A DNA stretch of 64,000 nt from Amblyomma americanum. Lineage: Eukaryota; Arthropoda; Arachnida; Ixodida; Ixodidae. Position 1 is the stretch's first letter, and each line of letters starts with the position of its first letter. The notes under the pieces are model-generated. The model worked only from the letters and a program-made list of their open reading frames with translations. It ran no database searches and was not told the origin of the DNA. The stretch covers positions 63,898,149 to 63,962,148 of the forward strand of contig NC_135505.1 of the NCBI RefSeq assembly GCF_052857255.1, read 5' to 3'. A program made the position numbers and the translations under genes. Below are positions 1 to 11,400 of this stretch, in pieces.

Positions 1-169
1 TAGCGGAGGACTCTGGAATAGTTTCGACCACCTGGGGATCTTTAACGTGCACTGACATGGGCGCCTTAGCACTTTGCCTCCATAAAAACGCAGCCGCCGT
101 GGTCAGGTTCGAACACTGGAACTCCGGATAAGGAGCCGAGCGCACTAACCACTGAGAAACCACGGCGGG
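1..169 (-). repeat. tRNA-derived SINE (Ruka-like), reaching the window edge
   Basis: Read on the minus strand this has a tRNA-like head (CCGCGGTGG-type start, A box near GTTAGTGCGCTCGG, B box GTTCGAACCTGACC) followed by the family body with GTGCACGTTAAAGATCC and CCAGGTGGTCGAAACTATTCC. The same body occurs at 309-490 and in the complete copy at 45832-46156. Point changes in the head show an old copy. Its 3' end lies outside the window. Assignment to the tick Ruka family is from memory. Confidence 0.8.
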
Positions 170-308
170 TAGAAGCTGGAAAATTGAAAAAATGGTTTTT
201 GGGCAAAGGAAATGGGCAGTATTTGTGACGTCACGGCGGACATCTGCACCCCGCCTTGAGGAAAGGGATAAAGGATGAGTGAAAGAAAAAAGGAAGAAAG
301 AGGTGCCC

Positions 309-490
309 TAGTGCAGGGCTCCAGAATAATTTAGACCACCTTGGTATCTTTAACTTGCACTAGCATCGCACAGCACACGGGCGCCTTTGCTCTTCGCCTC
401 AAAATAAATGCGGCCACCGAGGTCGGGATCGAACCCGGGTATTCCGAATCAGTAGCCTAGCGTTCTAACCACTGAGCAGCCGCGACGGGC
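309..490 (-). repeat. tRNA-derived SINE (Ruka-like), second copy
   Basis: Same orientation and family as the copy at the left edge. The minus strand shows GCTCAGTGGTTAGAACGCTAGGC, then the B box GGGTTCGATCCCGACC, then the body with GTGCTGTGCGATG and GTGCAAGTTAAAGATACC. It stops within the GGAGCCCTGCAC block and lacks the pyrimidine-rich and A/T-rich tail of the complete copy. The two copies are separated by about 140 bp of unrelated sequence, so they are independent insertions or a segmental duplication. Confidence 0.82.
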
Positions 491-779
491 CAATGATGTC
501 TCGGATACATTGCCAAGCGTCGTTTTCACATATGGATGTGTAACTTACAGACCAATAAAAACCAAAATATAACTCAACATTGTACCCCGCTAATATACCC
601 ACTATCGGAAGACGGTAGGAAATTTTTGTTAGCGGCACTGAAAATTGAGAAATCGACATGTCGACAAATAACAATAAGTCCATTTTGTACAACCAGCACT
701 AGTTATTTGAAAAATTCTCTTCGCTTTAACTACTGCTGAGCCCGTTTATATAGCGAAAATCGTGGTGTATCGTGCTAAT

Positions 780-2040
780 AGACTCGGCTTGGCGTCTGTA
801 ACCATAAGTGCTTTCCTCACACTGGATAAGCAGTGTGCCCACCCAGCCACCCTGGCAGGTGGCAGTTAAATTAATGGTTGATCGTGAGATGTTGGTAAGC
901 CAATGAACGCCGCGGTGTATTCTACCGCCGTCTACCGGCGAATTGAAACGCCTACGGCCCGGGCCACGCCAGACGTCAGTCTTGCGTAGATGTTGTCGAT
1001 CATTCGGCAAGTATGACGCCGGCTGCACTAAAGGTAACTGAACGTGACAGACGGGAACAAATGACGCAAAAGCTGGGGCAGGGCGTAGCAGAGCTTCAGC
1101 GTATATCCGGCGATGGGTGTCATTCCAGAAGGGCTGAGGTTTGTTACCCAGTAACGGAGGTCTGATCACTTGCTGCACCTTCTCGCGGATTACGCTAGCA
1201 AAAGAGCCGACTACTGATTGTGAAGCACCGCAAAAATTCTGTGCTCTTCACGTAAAACTGAGCGGAACATGTCCCGGAGGATGTCATGGTTGTGTCCGAA
1301 TGCCGGGAAAGACACCGTGGCTGAACGAGCAAGTACTAGCTTGTCGTATACGGTCGAGCGCTGCTGTACGAACTGGTACGTTGTAAACGCCTCCATCAAA
1401 AACTGAGCGGCTGTACCCGGAGGGGGGGGGGGGGGGAGGTTGCTCACAAGGCCAGCGAAAAGCTGTTCTTTAGCCCCGCGCTTTTAATGGCGTAGCTTAT
1501 TTTCTCCCAACATGGCTGGGTTAGTTTGCCGGACGAGCGGCGTCATTTCCTCGACATACAGTGCGAACGTCTAGTTGGGACTCTAAATCCGGGAATGCAG
1601 AGCCCGCCCAGCTCATTCTCGACGATCCCCGCTGGTGTATGACTCGAGCAGTCGACGGCGGAAATCACGCCATGGCGGCAGCACATCTTTGCGGTTCTCG
1701 TACCACTTACGAGCGCCATCTTCCAAGCTGAAGAAGGCGTTCCGCAGTTTCTCGGCGTCATCCCACTGTTTGAATGAGGCGACGCGTTCAAACTGACCGA
1801 GCCAGTCTTCTACGTCCTCAAGCTGAGAATCGTGAAGACTTTTGTACTATTGGGTTCAGGAGGTAATATTTGTATCTTGCATGGTTATTCGAGGGACAGG
1901 CGCCGAGGTAAACTCCAATAGCCCGTGCTCAGGGGGCAGTACTAGGTTTTGGCGGCTGACTCGAGGAACTGATGTGTCGACCGGCAAAGGCCCGAGGTTC
2001 GCGGTGCGAAGAGAGGTGTTTGACATAGGCCAGGAAAGCA
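780..2040 (-). pseudogene. Ty3/gypsy-type gag fossil, copy A
   Basis: Reverse-strand translation in shifting frames gives a retrotransposon gag core: a stretch like QFERVASFKQWDDAEKLRNA, then SLEDGARKWYENR, then RRLLESYT, then RPPLLGNK near 1150. The same blocks appear in the same order in copy B at 9160-10930, which identifies the family internally. Gag would form the particle shell around the element RNA. At least three frame changes, several stops and a 15-base G run break it. No protease or polymerase follows within the window, and no LTR is recognisable beside it. It is a dead fragment. Confidence 0.65.
1422..1436. repeat. G homopolymer, 15 bases
   Basis: Uninterrupted run of 15 G on the plus strand (C on minus), inside gag copy A where it adds to the frame disruption. 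Similar runs of 12-16 occur at 11148, 21474 and 32585. Run length is liable to sequencing error. Confidence 0.9.
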
Positions 2041-3029
2041 CCCATCTCCTCCACCAAAAATATGTCGCGGAACCAAGGACTGAGGCACCGTCAAAAGCCC
2101 TCGGGTCGCGCGGGCAAAACCTTCACTTCCTTGTCCTTTTGGAGTCAACTGGGTCTACCTGGTGGCAATATTTAGCCTCAAGTACGATAGCGATTTAGAT
2201 GCTTTGGAGCTGACGTTTTCAAAGTGGTATTCCATTGTAAGGCAGTTGCAAATGATGTGCCTAGATAAAATAATGTGCGTCGTTTGTATGGACACAGCTA
2301 TCTTCGTTACGGGCGCCATTTTGTTGTCCAGATCATAGCTTCAAAAGAACAGCAGTGTAGCTTCAGAAGTCCGAAATAACCAATTGTGTGTGGTTAGTGT
2401 CCCTCTATACGCGCCGATCCTATACTGAAGCTGCATCACTGTTTCGCACGCCGGTGGCATTTCGCTGCGCTCCAGAATATGCAAAATGGAGGTAGCTCCG
2501 TTGCGTATGTCGAGGCCCTCTTTATGCTGGCCAGTGGGGAGTTCACTATGAGAAACGCTCATGGTTCTAAACACTTCTTGAAATCTTCTCCGCTAAGAAC
2601 AATAGCCACAGTTGCCTTCACTTCATCTCCAGTGTTGGATTCCACGAAAGCCGGTCTCCCGATTTAATTTGTGCAGAGCCCACGAGGTTCGCTTCCATGC
2701 CTTGTGGGGCTCTTTGGTAGCATCCATGTAATTTTTGTAGGGGCGAATACAACTGCTCCGGCATGTGCTCTCGTGCGCGAATGAGCGAATGATGATGCTG
2801 TGTGTTCCTGTTCTCGACATGTAAAAATGCAGTTGATGTTTGGCTTTCGTAGTGTTTTCATCATTTCTTGTCAGAGTTGAAAGTTAGAAAATATACCTAT
2901 AAAATAGATTTGAAGAAAAGCCAACACCATAGAGGCTCGTAAGTGTTCTGCCATGCATCATGCTAAATTCTCGGACAGTACACATGCGACATAGAGCGAG
3001 GAACTATTTAATACATCAAAATGCCTGCA

Positions 3030-3905
3030 TGACTGTTCAGGGTTCCAACGAGCCAAATGCTTTCTCGTAATCAATGAAGGCTATATAGAGGGGTCAGTTA
3101 TATTCTGCCCTTTCTCAATCAAACAGTTGATAGTGTGAACATAGTATTTTGTCGAGTATCTTTTACAAAAGTCTGCCCAATCATCTGGTTGATTCGAGCC
3201 TAAGGATGTTCTGCATGACTCAATTACCGATTACATTAATAGATACTTTATTGGCAGCGGACAGTAAGCTGATGAGTTGATTTTTCAAGTCTTTGACGTC
3301 TCCTTTATTATGAAATAAGTTAATGTTTGCTTTCGTACAAGCTTCTGTGACGCTAGAGTTCATGAGGAATTGCGTATAGAGAGTGGCGAGTTTTTCTAGC
3401 ACAATCTCCCATCCGTCATACAACAGACCTGCTGTTACCTGATCCTAAAGAGCAGCTTTCCCTCTTTGCATTGCAACTAAGGCTTTCTTTATTTCCTTAT
3501 AAGTTACTGGTGGGATCTCCCATTGTTTTACACTACTGCCTGTCTAACGTTCTGAAAACAATGGCTACTTTATAGATTTATGTAGCACTCTTCAGCTACT
3601 TTAACTATATTATCGATAATGCTAATTACATTGCCCTCTTTGTCTCTTAACGCATACTACAGGTGTTTGTCTACGCCTCATCGCTTTTAGGTTACTTCTT
3701 CTTCGGAGCATGCTTCATTCTCCTCGTATAAACTTCCTTATGTCGGCTACCTTGTGCTTATTTATTAACTTTGAAAGCTATGCCAGTTCTAGTCTAAGTT
3801 TATACACTTTCATCCTTTGGCGTTTTTAATCAGTTATTTCGTCTCTTGAGGTAGCTTGCTAGTATCTTGTCGCACCATCCTACCGCCTACGTCTACTGCG
3901 CACTT
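3030..3905 (-). mobile_element. RTE-like LINE fragment, linker and reverse-transcriptase start
   Basis: On the minus strand, near 3480-3220, come KKALVAMQRGKAA and NLFHNKGDVKDLKNQLISLL, the usual lead-in to the reverse transcriptase fingers. Near 3100 comes IAFIDYEKAFGSLEP, which is RT motif A (F-x-D-x-x-K-A-F). The rest toward 3900 is the basic linker between endonuclease and RT. Stops and frameshifts are scattered. The copy at 20280-23240 has the same landmarks on the other strand. The element lacks the palm motif C and the 3' end. Confidence 0.72.
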
Positions 3906-5060
3906 CGTAATGATAATTAGTTTTCAAACAACCTTAACCTAAACCCTGTGGTGGACAGCTTGTTTTATGAGTATTTACTAGCAATATGCTCGCCTTCTAA
4001 TTGTTTGCTGAATAAATGTGTTATACTACAGTTATACTACCACCCGTTAAAAGCACCACCTGTTATAAGCACCCGCGGTACTTTAGTGGAGCGGGGAGTC
4101 CTTCCTCCTTTCGGACTCACCTTCTTTAAGTTATACTTCCAGCGCTACAGTTGTCCGATTGGTATAATTGCGACCAGCTTTGCTTGCTGTCTTTACTGAA
4201 GCAAAACATAGTATATTACCAATTGGTCATTCTTCTTACCTTTTTTGGTAAACGTTCGAAATCTTCAAGCCCGACTGGGCAATTAACATCCAGTAAAACG
4301 ACGTTCCCTTCATTACTTCCCACAACCCCACTTAAGTAGACTCCCACTTATATTCGTTGGTTAGGCGTGTCTTGGTGTTTCTCACGGTTCCTAAAAAAAG
4401 GGGGAAAATTTGTCGCAGACTAACTGCCCTAATGAACTTGGCTTCGGAGTTTAATAAGTACCTTTTTGAAATGTTCTGAAAAAGTTAAAAAAGAAATAAG
4501 AACTTCATTATAAAATCACACTCTACGAATGCACGCTAATGCATGAATTTTCAGGTCAGCTGTGTAGCCCGTTCCGCGAAGAAAAGTAACAGCCTGTCAG
4601 CCTGAAACAACCACTGCACCGTGCCGCGTACCCGTGAAACACCAAACAACCTGAGAAAGACGGCTCTGGCAACCCTAACATCATTACAAGTAAGCATCGC
4701 AATCTGGATTTTTTCAACGGCTTAAGATCATGTAGATCCCTCCTAACAAAATTGCCGTGAAAGTGCGCTACGCATCTCTGGAAGGCCACTATTTCCGATG
4801 GCATCTTCCTTTTCGGTACCCAGGAGGCGCTTGGGCACGTGACTACGGAATCGAGAATCGCCGGGTGTCGAAGGTCAATACTTATTAGAGGTCTGAATGC
4901 GGACAGCCTGGCCGTCGTCTTTACTCGCACTGCGACGAGTATTAAACTGGTCAAGGAAGTTGGCGGTGGCCTACATGAAATATAAGGGTCATTTAGAAAG
5001 CCGGGAGAAAAAAAACCGCAGCTCGTTTCGTACAGCCCTTCCTCTGGACTAAGCGGCTCA
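3906..5060. other. unassigned stretch
   Basis: Nothing is recognised. The ORFs here (for example a 132-codon minus ORF at 4556-4954) show no domain, no splice-site support and no similarity to neighbouring repeats. Locally AT-rich with pyrimidine runs. Confidence 0.5.
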
Positions 5061-5074
5061 CGTTCAGCGACACT

Positions 5075-5497
5075 GTGGACATGAGCTCCTGTGCCGCATT
5101 AGGGAAGCTAGCCCAGTTAGGCTGCCAGGATGCAAGAGCAGCTGCTCACCCCGCAAGAGTGGCAAAGACGCCGTCAGGAGGGGAAAAAGACTCGAGGCCT
5201 CGGGAGGTCGGTAATGCTGCAGGCGCCGGTTTTGAGAGGAGGGCGAGAGAAACACTCCAACATGAAAGCAAGGAATATCTCGAATGGCGGGCTAAACAAG
5301 CAAACCAAGAAAGTGGAGAGACGAGTCACGCCCGAGACGACACCGCTGGTCATTCGGTCCTCAGGTGCCTCAAGCGTCCAAGTCAACGTGGAGAAGCCGA
5401 GCCTGAGCAAACAAACAAGGTAAACTCCACAGCCCCTCCGTCCCTCTTGACGGAACCTCTTGCGCCAACGCAGCGGCAAATAAGGTTGGGGACCTGA
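5075..5497 (+). other. GC-rich open stretch of unknown nature
   Basis: Three overlapping open frames of 97-140 codons lie in a GC-rich island: two on plus, one on minus. The plus frame starting at 5130 is rich in Lys, Arg and Gln and runs into ACAAG|GTAAAC near 5420, which resembles a splice donor. The plus frame starting at 5075 stays open longer. I recognise no domain in any of them, and GC-rich DNA gives long chance ORFs. It could be a fragment of a repeat ORF or an exon; neither can be shown. Confidence 0.15.
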
Positions 5498-6208
5498 ACC
5501 TCCGCATCATGTACTCAATAATATGGAATTGCTGAAGATTTAGATGCCGACATTGAAAGTTTTAAATAATAAGAACTTGCGGTAGACCCAGAGCCCTACG
5601 TCGGGCTTATTTTCCAGACGCACAACGGTCATCGACGCGAACAACTGATGCTTCCAGAACAACTTCGTGAGCGTTAAGCACGCCATTATTCGCCCGAAGA
5701 AACTGAAAATTTATTATCACGAGCGCTACCCTACCCTGCTCATTTGAATCTTTAGAAAAAACGCTCGTTAACTCCAAAGGTCGCTGCCGCAAGTGCTGTG
5801 ATTTACCATTTACGGTTATGGCTATAAAAGTTCTGTTCACTCCTCCCACCGCGCTGCAAAGTACTCCGCTGTGCTGTTTTGTTGCCGTGCTGTCTTTTCC
5901 TTGTGCTCTTCTGTCGACGCGCTATTTTTCTTCTCTGCGCTGTTTTGTCGCCATACTGATTTCTCTCTTCAGCTGTATATCCTGTTCTGTTTTTTTCTTG
6001 GCGCCACATTCCACTAATATTGATGATGGGCCACACGCTAAGCTAAAAAAAAGACATCGTATCTACCACGGCAGTGAAGCTATGCATATGAGTGCTTCCG
6101 TGGAGTGAATCAGCTCTGTGCTTTCTTGTCGGGGCGGTTTATACTAAAGCGTAGCTCCCTGTTAATAGCAGTGCCGCCGCCCAAAACGCACCTGGACGAA
6201 GGCCTCAC
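5498..6208. other. stretch downstream of the last recognised GH18 exon
   Basis: If the GH18 gene continues, its final coding exon should lie here or further left on the minus strand. I looked for the last beta strand of the barrel with a W or D-rich end motif and did not find it. The minus ORF at 5607-5849 has no fold signature. Confidence 0.4.
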
Positions 6209-6463
6209 CTCTTTGTGGAGTGCAGTAGTTCTTCCCTCCACGCAAGCACACTCAGAATCGAATATTTCCTTCTGCAGCAGGCAGACTCGATCGTAACCCG
6301 TCTTATTCGGGTGTTCCGGGGCGATGTTGTTGAAAACGCCAGCCGGAACAGTCATGTCCATCAGCTGGGGGCCGTTGGTTGTGGAAGGCATGTGGAATAC
6401 TTTGGCTCCGAGCTGCGCGGAAGCAGTCACCGGAACTATGTGGAATTCCTCCACACCACTTAA
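6209..6463 (-). CDS. GH18 chitinase-like gene, exon with late-barrel segment
   Basis: 85 codons between a CAG acceptor (6464-6466) and a strong donor GAG|GTGAGG (donor bases 6203-6208); phase 0 at both ends. The translation has a beta-strand-like FHIVPVTASAQLGAKVF, then a loop with NGPQLMDMTVPAGVF, then the GYDRVCLL element that matches the SYxEVC loop of GH18 proteins, then FDSECACVEG. This is the region around barrel strands 7-8 and the insertion subdomain. It follows the exon at 7068-7391 by about 600 bp. Exon limits are inferred from splice consensus. An intervening small exon cannot be excluded. Confidence 0.62.
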
Positions 6464-7067
6464 CTGGTCATTAGCGACTTGATTATTTCGGCTGCTGTGT
6501 AGATGTGTGAATTCCTAGGTACATTTGCTATTACATTACTTTGTAATGATCACGTCTGCCTGATTCCTTACCTCGAGCATCTTTTTTTCCTGTGACTGCT
6601 AAAGGCAGTGGTTGCAAGTGGACTAGGGTAGCAAAATTCACTTCTGCTAAGAAGGTATGTTATCGCTTCGGGTCGCCCACAGTTTTCATACAACTACCTG
6701 AATATTTATGCTACTGAATAGATATGTTGTGCCTCCTCGGCTACATGTCCGGTGCAATGTTTACAGAGACGCAACCAAGGCCTGTATTTCTGGTTCAGTC
6801 GAAACTCGGATTTTATTTATCTCTTGCCGAATTTTGGTGGCAATCGATTGCAACCACAATTCTTTTGCACATGAGGCGGATTTTAAACCTATACGCTTTC
6901 TCGAACTCCACTCACGGTGGCTACTGGCTTTGAACATTGAATCCCGGACACCCAATTCAATTCTTGTGGCGGTTTCTCACAGCTCGTCTGATCGAAAATC
7001 GTGTAGCTTCGCCCGCTGAACACTTGCTGCGGCGGGGCTCTACCATAAAGGCACCGCAACCTGGGTA

Positions 7068-7391
7068 TCAGCAAAGCTGAGGATCGGATGTAACTCTGCG
7101 ACGCAACATGTGGGTAAGCACTACGACGTGGTCCAGGTACCGCATCAGGCTGCCAAGGTAGAATTTCTGCACAAGCTCCAGGACGGGAGGCACCGTCAAC
7201 ATGAGAGGCGTCTGTCTGGCTTTCAGCTCCCGGAGGAAGGTGCGAAAGAACGTCGACGTGAACCCTTTGTCACACGCGTCGCCCGGACGGTCCCAGTGGA
7301 TGTTGATGCCCTGCATCAGGCCAAAGAAGGCGCGGGCGCCAGCTATTCTCTGTCTGAACAAAACCCTGTGCAAGATCGAGTTGGCAATGTG
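7068..7391 (-). CDS. GH18 chitinase-like gene, exon with the (lost) catalytic motif
   Basis: Open from a TAG acceptor (7392-7394, weak pyrimidine tract), phase 0, reading HIANSILHRVLFRQRI, then LMQGINIHWDRPGDACD, then a helix with FFRTFLRELKAR, then PLMLTVPPVLELV and YLDHVVVLTHML. These are barrel strands 4, 5 and 6 of a GH18 fold. The catalytic DxxDxDxE signature is replaced by QxxNxHxD, so no chitin hydrolysis is expected; a binding or signalling role would fit. The donor is unclear: GTTACA after the RRR codons is weak, and the frame runs to a TGA at 7068. Plus-strand ORFs here are shadows. Confidence 0.7.
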   Translation of the reverse strand, partial: HIANSILHRVLFRQRIAGARAFFGLMQGINIHWDRPGDACDKGFTSTFFRTFLRELKARQTPLMLTVPPVLELVQKFYLGSLMRYLDHVVVLTHMLRRRVTSDPQLC

Positions 7392-8790
7392 CTACCACTT
7401 ACAGCAGTGCGCACCTTCAAAGCCCCAAAATTAAGAATCTTTAGACTCTACTGCCGCAGTGATTCATCAGACCGGAAGGCGGTAATCATTTTATATGAAT
7501 ACCAGCCTTGGTATCTCTACGCGCCTAAAGGAAAGATAAAGTCATGTTTTTCTGCAGCTGCTGCTGTAATTGTTTGCAAAAGAAAATGGCATCCCTCAAA
7601 CTTCCCATCAGCTGGTACCGCTATATTCCTTAACTATGCTACCCATCCTCGGACCCAAATGAGGTTCCTAGTCGTTAGTATTTTTTAATTGTATTTTATA
7701 ATAAATACATGTGGTGCTCGATGATCGCATCTTGCTCTTAGGTTTATTTAGTCTGTCACACACCCTTCTTAATTATAGAAACCGTGAACGCCTGATTGCT
7801 AGACTGCTAGTCATGTGATGCCTATAATATTGTTTCCTTTTGTTTCGGTTGTGTTGTCCCAAACTTCGTTTGAAACTTTTGAATTTGCGTAGTTAGGCCG
7901 TTTTGACGCGTAATGGTGAAATAAATTACTGGGACCCGTTTTTCAGTCTCGGCAGCAAGGTGTGAGCACCCTCTTCGCTACTCCAAAATCTGTTCTAGTC
8001 TGGTGGCTCATTAGTTGCCAATAGAGTCTCTAAACTTCTGCCTTTCGCGAGTATTTGGCTCATTTGACAGGGCGCTAGTAAGGCAAAGCTACGGCCTTTT
8101 ATTCTGCCACTGAGTTCTGCACAGCGCTTTTAAAAATTGTAGAAATACTAAATGAAGTAATTTACCTTTTTGTTTAATTTTGTTTTATGAATAAATACTT
8201 TGTGAGTCTGTTGTTTCATTGACTTTACGCAAGCTTTATATTCACCCTGAGATATAATTCCTGCAGGCGCTATTGATGAATTTCAATAAATTAACAATTA
8301 AGGTGCGATCACTTAATTAGCTATTAACTGTACGCTGCGCAGCGTTGTGGAGGCGGCCTTAACTTCTTGTAACAAATGTCAACCTTACCTTATACGTTTT
8401 ATACTTAGTATTTAATATATCCAGCTGTTGTCGTGACCTCATGACATTGTTTATATCACTATTCCTGCAGATGTTAATAGTAATGTTTTATATTTTTCTC
8501 ATTACCTGAGGGGATGTACAGAAAATGGTTGTGGAGAACCTGGGAGCTATGAGCGACGCAGTGAAAATTTAGGTACATGATATAAAAGCGAAAATAGGGG
8601 CACGATTACGCTTCACTATTAGGAGTAGATCAAGACAGCGTTATCAAGTCCTGTTCGCATCGCCAACTCATTTAGATATTACCTAATTAGCATCCTCATA
8701 AATACTTACATACCCATAAGCACATGACTCTAAGACACTTCGCTTAGTCAAGGGCAAGTATGCTTTCAGTAGTTGTATCTCTAGTGAGCT
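7392..8790. other. intron sequence of the GH18 gene, AT-rich
   Basis: AT-rich DNA with repeated attttgttttatga-like phrases (for example 7690-7705 and 8170-8210). No coding signal and no recognised repeat. Confidence 0.45.
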
Positions 8791-8794
8791 GGAA

Positions 8795-9025
8795 CCAATG
8801 GTCACTCACGGCCTATGGGTATGGTGCCCGTAACGCAATCCGAAAGACCTGGCTTCGATTCCCGCGCAATCGCATGTTATCGCAAGTTTCGTTTCAATTC
8901 CGGTATATTGATTCATTGATGTGATCGTGATTTTAAACTCACGGCCAAAGCACGCCGACGCCAAAAAAGAAGCCGGTTTTTCTGCGCCGCGGGAAACTTA
9001 ATGCTGTCGATTTAATACCTGCTCT
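8795..9025 (+). repeat. second SINE-like repeat, tRNA-like head
   Basis: The head has TATGGGTATGGTGCCCGTAA (degenerate A box) and GGCTTCGATTCCCGCGC (B box), as in RNA polymerase III promoters. The body, with CAATTCCGGTATATTGATTC, CTCACGGCCAAAGCACGCCG and TTTTTCTGCGCCGCGGG, differs from the Ruka-like SINEs. I believe this body recurs in tick genomes, from memory. Boundaries are approximate; no duplication of the target site was found. Confidence 0.5.
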
Positions 9026-9159
9026 TTCGGCTTTCTTGAGACAAGATTTTAGGAAAAAAGACAATGCGCTCTTCGAATTTTTAACAAATGCTGTCGACTA
9101 TTTGACCAAACATGTTGCTAGAGAAAAGGCCCGACTGCTTTGGAAGGATATTTTATTTG

Positions 9160-10930
9160 TCATGCTATGAAAGGGCGACGGCACTTTGGCACCCCTGATG
9201 CGGCAACATGACTAACGAAATTCCGGAACGCTAAACTCACATTAACACTCCAATGCGGCAGCGTTTGAAGAAATGTTGCAGCTATATGTTGAAGTGCCAG
9301 TTTCAGTTCTACCATATCCTCAATGCTGTCATCACCATTGTGCCTGTATGTACACACATAACCATGCTCTGAGTGAGTCTGCCCAGAACCTGTCCCAGCG
9401 ACCCCGCCCCCGGAGGTCGCTGCCTGTAGTTTTCCGGGCGACGGCTGGGCTACTGTCTTTGCGGCGGTCTTGAGAAGTGTTGGCTTGCTGGTGATGGAGA
9501 CGGTCGACGAGGAGTAGGCGATCTTGACTACCGTCGTTCTCAAAAAAGCTAACGCTGCAGTGCCACGTACTCTTCCGTTTCGCGGGGTTGCTCCCAAGCA
9601 GGCGTCTGCGTACCTGCGCTCCAAGTTCGCTATATGGGCACTGGTGGAAGAGATCATTGCACTCGCCACAGTGGAAGCACAAAGAGCGCCACGCCAGCCG
9701 TCCGCCTTATTCCGAGGTGGTGAGAAAATTCACCAAGTACCGCGCCGGCTGTACGGAGGGTAGCGGGACTTGACGATCGGGAACATTTGATGCTGGAGCT
9801 AGGGCCGGGCATCGCAGAGCGTCAGCCGACGTACGGCGATCGAATCATTCCGGAAGCGCTGAGCTTTGTCACCCAGTAACAGAGTTATGATCACTTGCTG
9901 TACCTCCTCGCGGATGACGCTAGCAAGAGATGCGACCGTTCGCTGCGACGCACCGCAAAACAGCTGGAGCTCTTCACGTACTTTGGAGATCATATCACGG
10001 AGAAGTTCAGGGCTGTTTCCTTATGCCGCGAAGGACTTCGTAGCTGAAGCAGCATATACTGGCCCATGTATACGAAATAATTGTAAGTATGCCGTGGAAC
10101 GCTGCTGATCGACCTCATCCAAAGTGGCCACCTGCAACAGAAACTCGGCAACAGTACAGACGGAGTTGCGCACGAAGCCTGCGAAAAGCTGTTCTTTAAC
10201 CCCGCTCATCAAGCGGCGCAGCTTCCTGGCTTCGGACACAGCTGGGTCAGCTCGCCGGAAGAGCCATGTCATGCCTTCGGCACATATGGTGGCTTTCTGG
10301 TCGGGCATCTGTATTCCGCTCTGCAGAGCCCACTCAGTTCTTTCAAGACGGTCCGTATTGGTGTATGTCTCGAGCAGTCGATGGCGGAACTCGCGCCATT
10401 ATGTCAAAACGTGTTCACAGTTCTCGTACGACGTACTAGCGCCGTCTTCCGTGCTTAAGAAGATATTCCGCAGCTTCGCGGTGTTGTCCCACTGATTGAA
10501 CGAGGCAAAGCGTTCAAACTGAATGAGCTCGTCTGCCATGTTCTCAAGCTGAGTGCCGTGCAAGGACTTCGATACTTGTGGGTTAAAGAGGGTGTAATAG
10601 CTAGTGCTTTGCATGGCTGGTCGAGGGGCCCGCGCCGAGGTAGATTGGAATGGTCCCTGATCAGGGGCAGTCCTAAGTTTCGGCAACCGACTAGGTGAGC
10701 TGGTGAGTCGAACAACAGTAGCCCGAGGTTCGCGGCGAGAGGAAGAGTGTGCGACATAGGCCAGGAAAGTACCCAGAGCACTCCACCAAGGATATGTCAC
10801 GGAGCAAAGGATCGAGAACCGTTCACCGGCAGCGTTCCCAGAAAGCTCCCCGGGAACGTGTGGCAGCCTTAACGTTGCTGTCTTTTGGTGCGACCTGGAG
10901 CCACCTTGTGGCAGTACAACCACTTAAACA
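9160..10930 (-). pseudogene. Ty3/gypsy-type gag fossil, copy B
   Basis: The minus strand carries, in order, a Pro/Arg-rich leader (10923-10650), the gag core with LIQFERFASFNQWDNTAK and STEDGASTSYENCEHVLT, then WLFRRADPAVSEARKL and GVKEQLFAGFVRN (10310-10130), then REEVQQVIITLLLGDKA (9900), then a zinc-knuckle relic CFHCGECNDLFHQC (9640-9680). The knuckle keeps CCHC spacing but has Asp in place of His. Frames change several times and stops occur. It lies inside the intron between the GH18 exons at 13417 and 7391, in the same orientation as the gene. No pol or LTR was found beside it. Confidence 0.75.
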
Positions 10931-11147
10931 ACCGAGGCGATCGTCATGCGGTATTGAATAATAGTCATTCACTTCAACGGCGAAACCTAGGAAGGTCCTG
11001 CTACTATTGCAAGAACTTAATGGTGTCATTTCAATTCTTCACCAAAAACGGGTCTTCTACTGCCATTATGTTGAGTTTGGATTTTAGTATTGTCGTAGTT
11101 GCGTTTTATTACGCTCTGATTTTCGTGTTCTTTTTCCTTCTTCTGCT

Positions 11148-11159
11148 CCCCCCCCCCCC
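11148..11159. repeat. C homopolymer, 12 bases
   Basis: Twelve consecutive C on the plus strand in a pyrimidine-rich stretch inside the GH18 intron. Read alone it is a microsatellite. Confidence 0.9.
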
Positions 11160-11277
11160 TTTCCGTCTGTTCCGGCTCCATTATCTTTTATTGGTGACGA
11201 TAAACAAATTATGGCTCATCATTTGGTTCCTGCCCGGTCTTAGCTTTGGCGATCTTTGCGCATGCGTATCACTCCAT

Positions 11278-11400
11278 ACATTTTGCTCTCTGTATATAAG
11301 GTGCAGATGGGCTCCTTTCCGAAATAAAGTTGCCAGTTCAGCGCAGTTGTGTCCTCCTTTATTCGTCCATTGTCTGCGAGTGCTGCTCCTTTTCACAGTG
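11278..11400 (+). repeat. dispersed repeat 3' end, copy 1
   Basis: Contains GAAATAAAGTTGCCAGTTC followed by AGCGCAGTTGTGTCCTCC. The same arrangement occurs at 55710-55830 with AAAATAAAGTTGACAGTTC and AGCACAATTGTG. Both copies are preceded by a TAAGG(C/T)GC(A/G)GAT phrase. The AATAAA in the shared part suggests the polyadenylated end of a retroelement. The family is not identified. Confidence 0.5.

Noticed and set aside
5607..5849. 80-codon minus ORF as last exon of the GH18 gene
   Set aside because: Position is right but no late-barrel motif and no convincing acceptor; left unassigned.
7110..7688. 192-codon plus ORF
   Set aside because: Antisense to the GH18 exon at 7068-7391, whose fold motifs are clear on minus.
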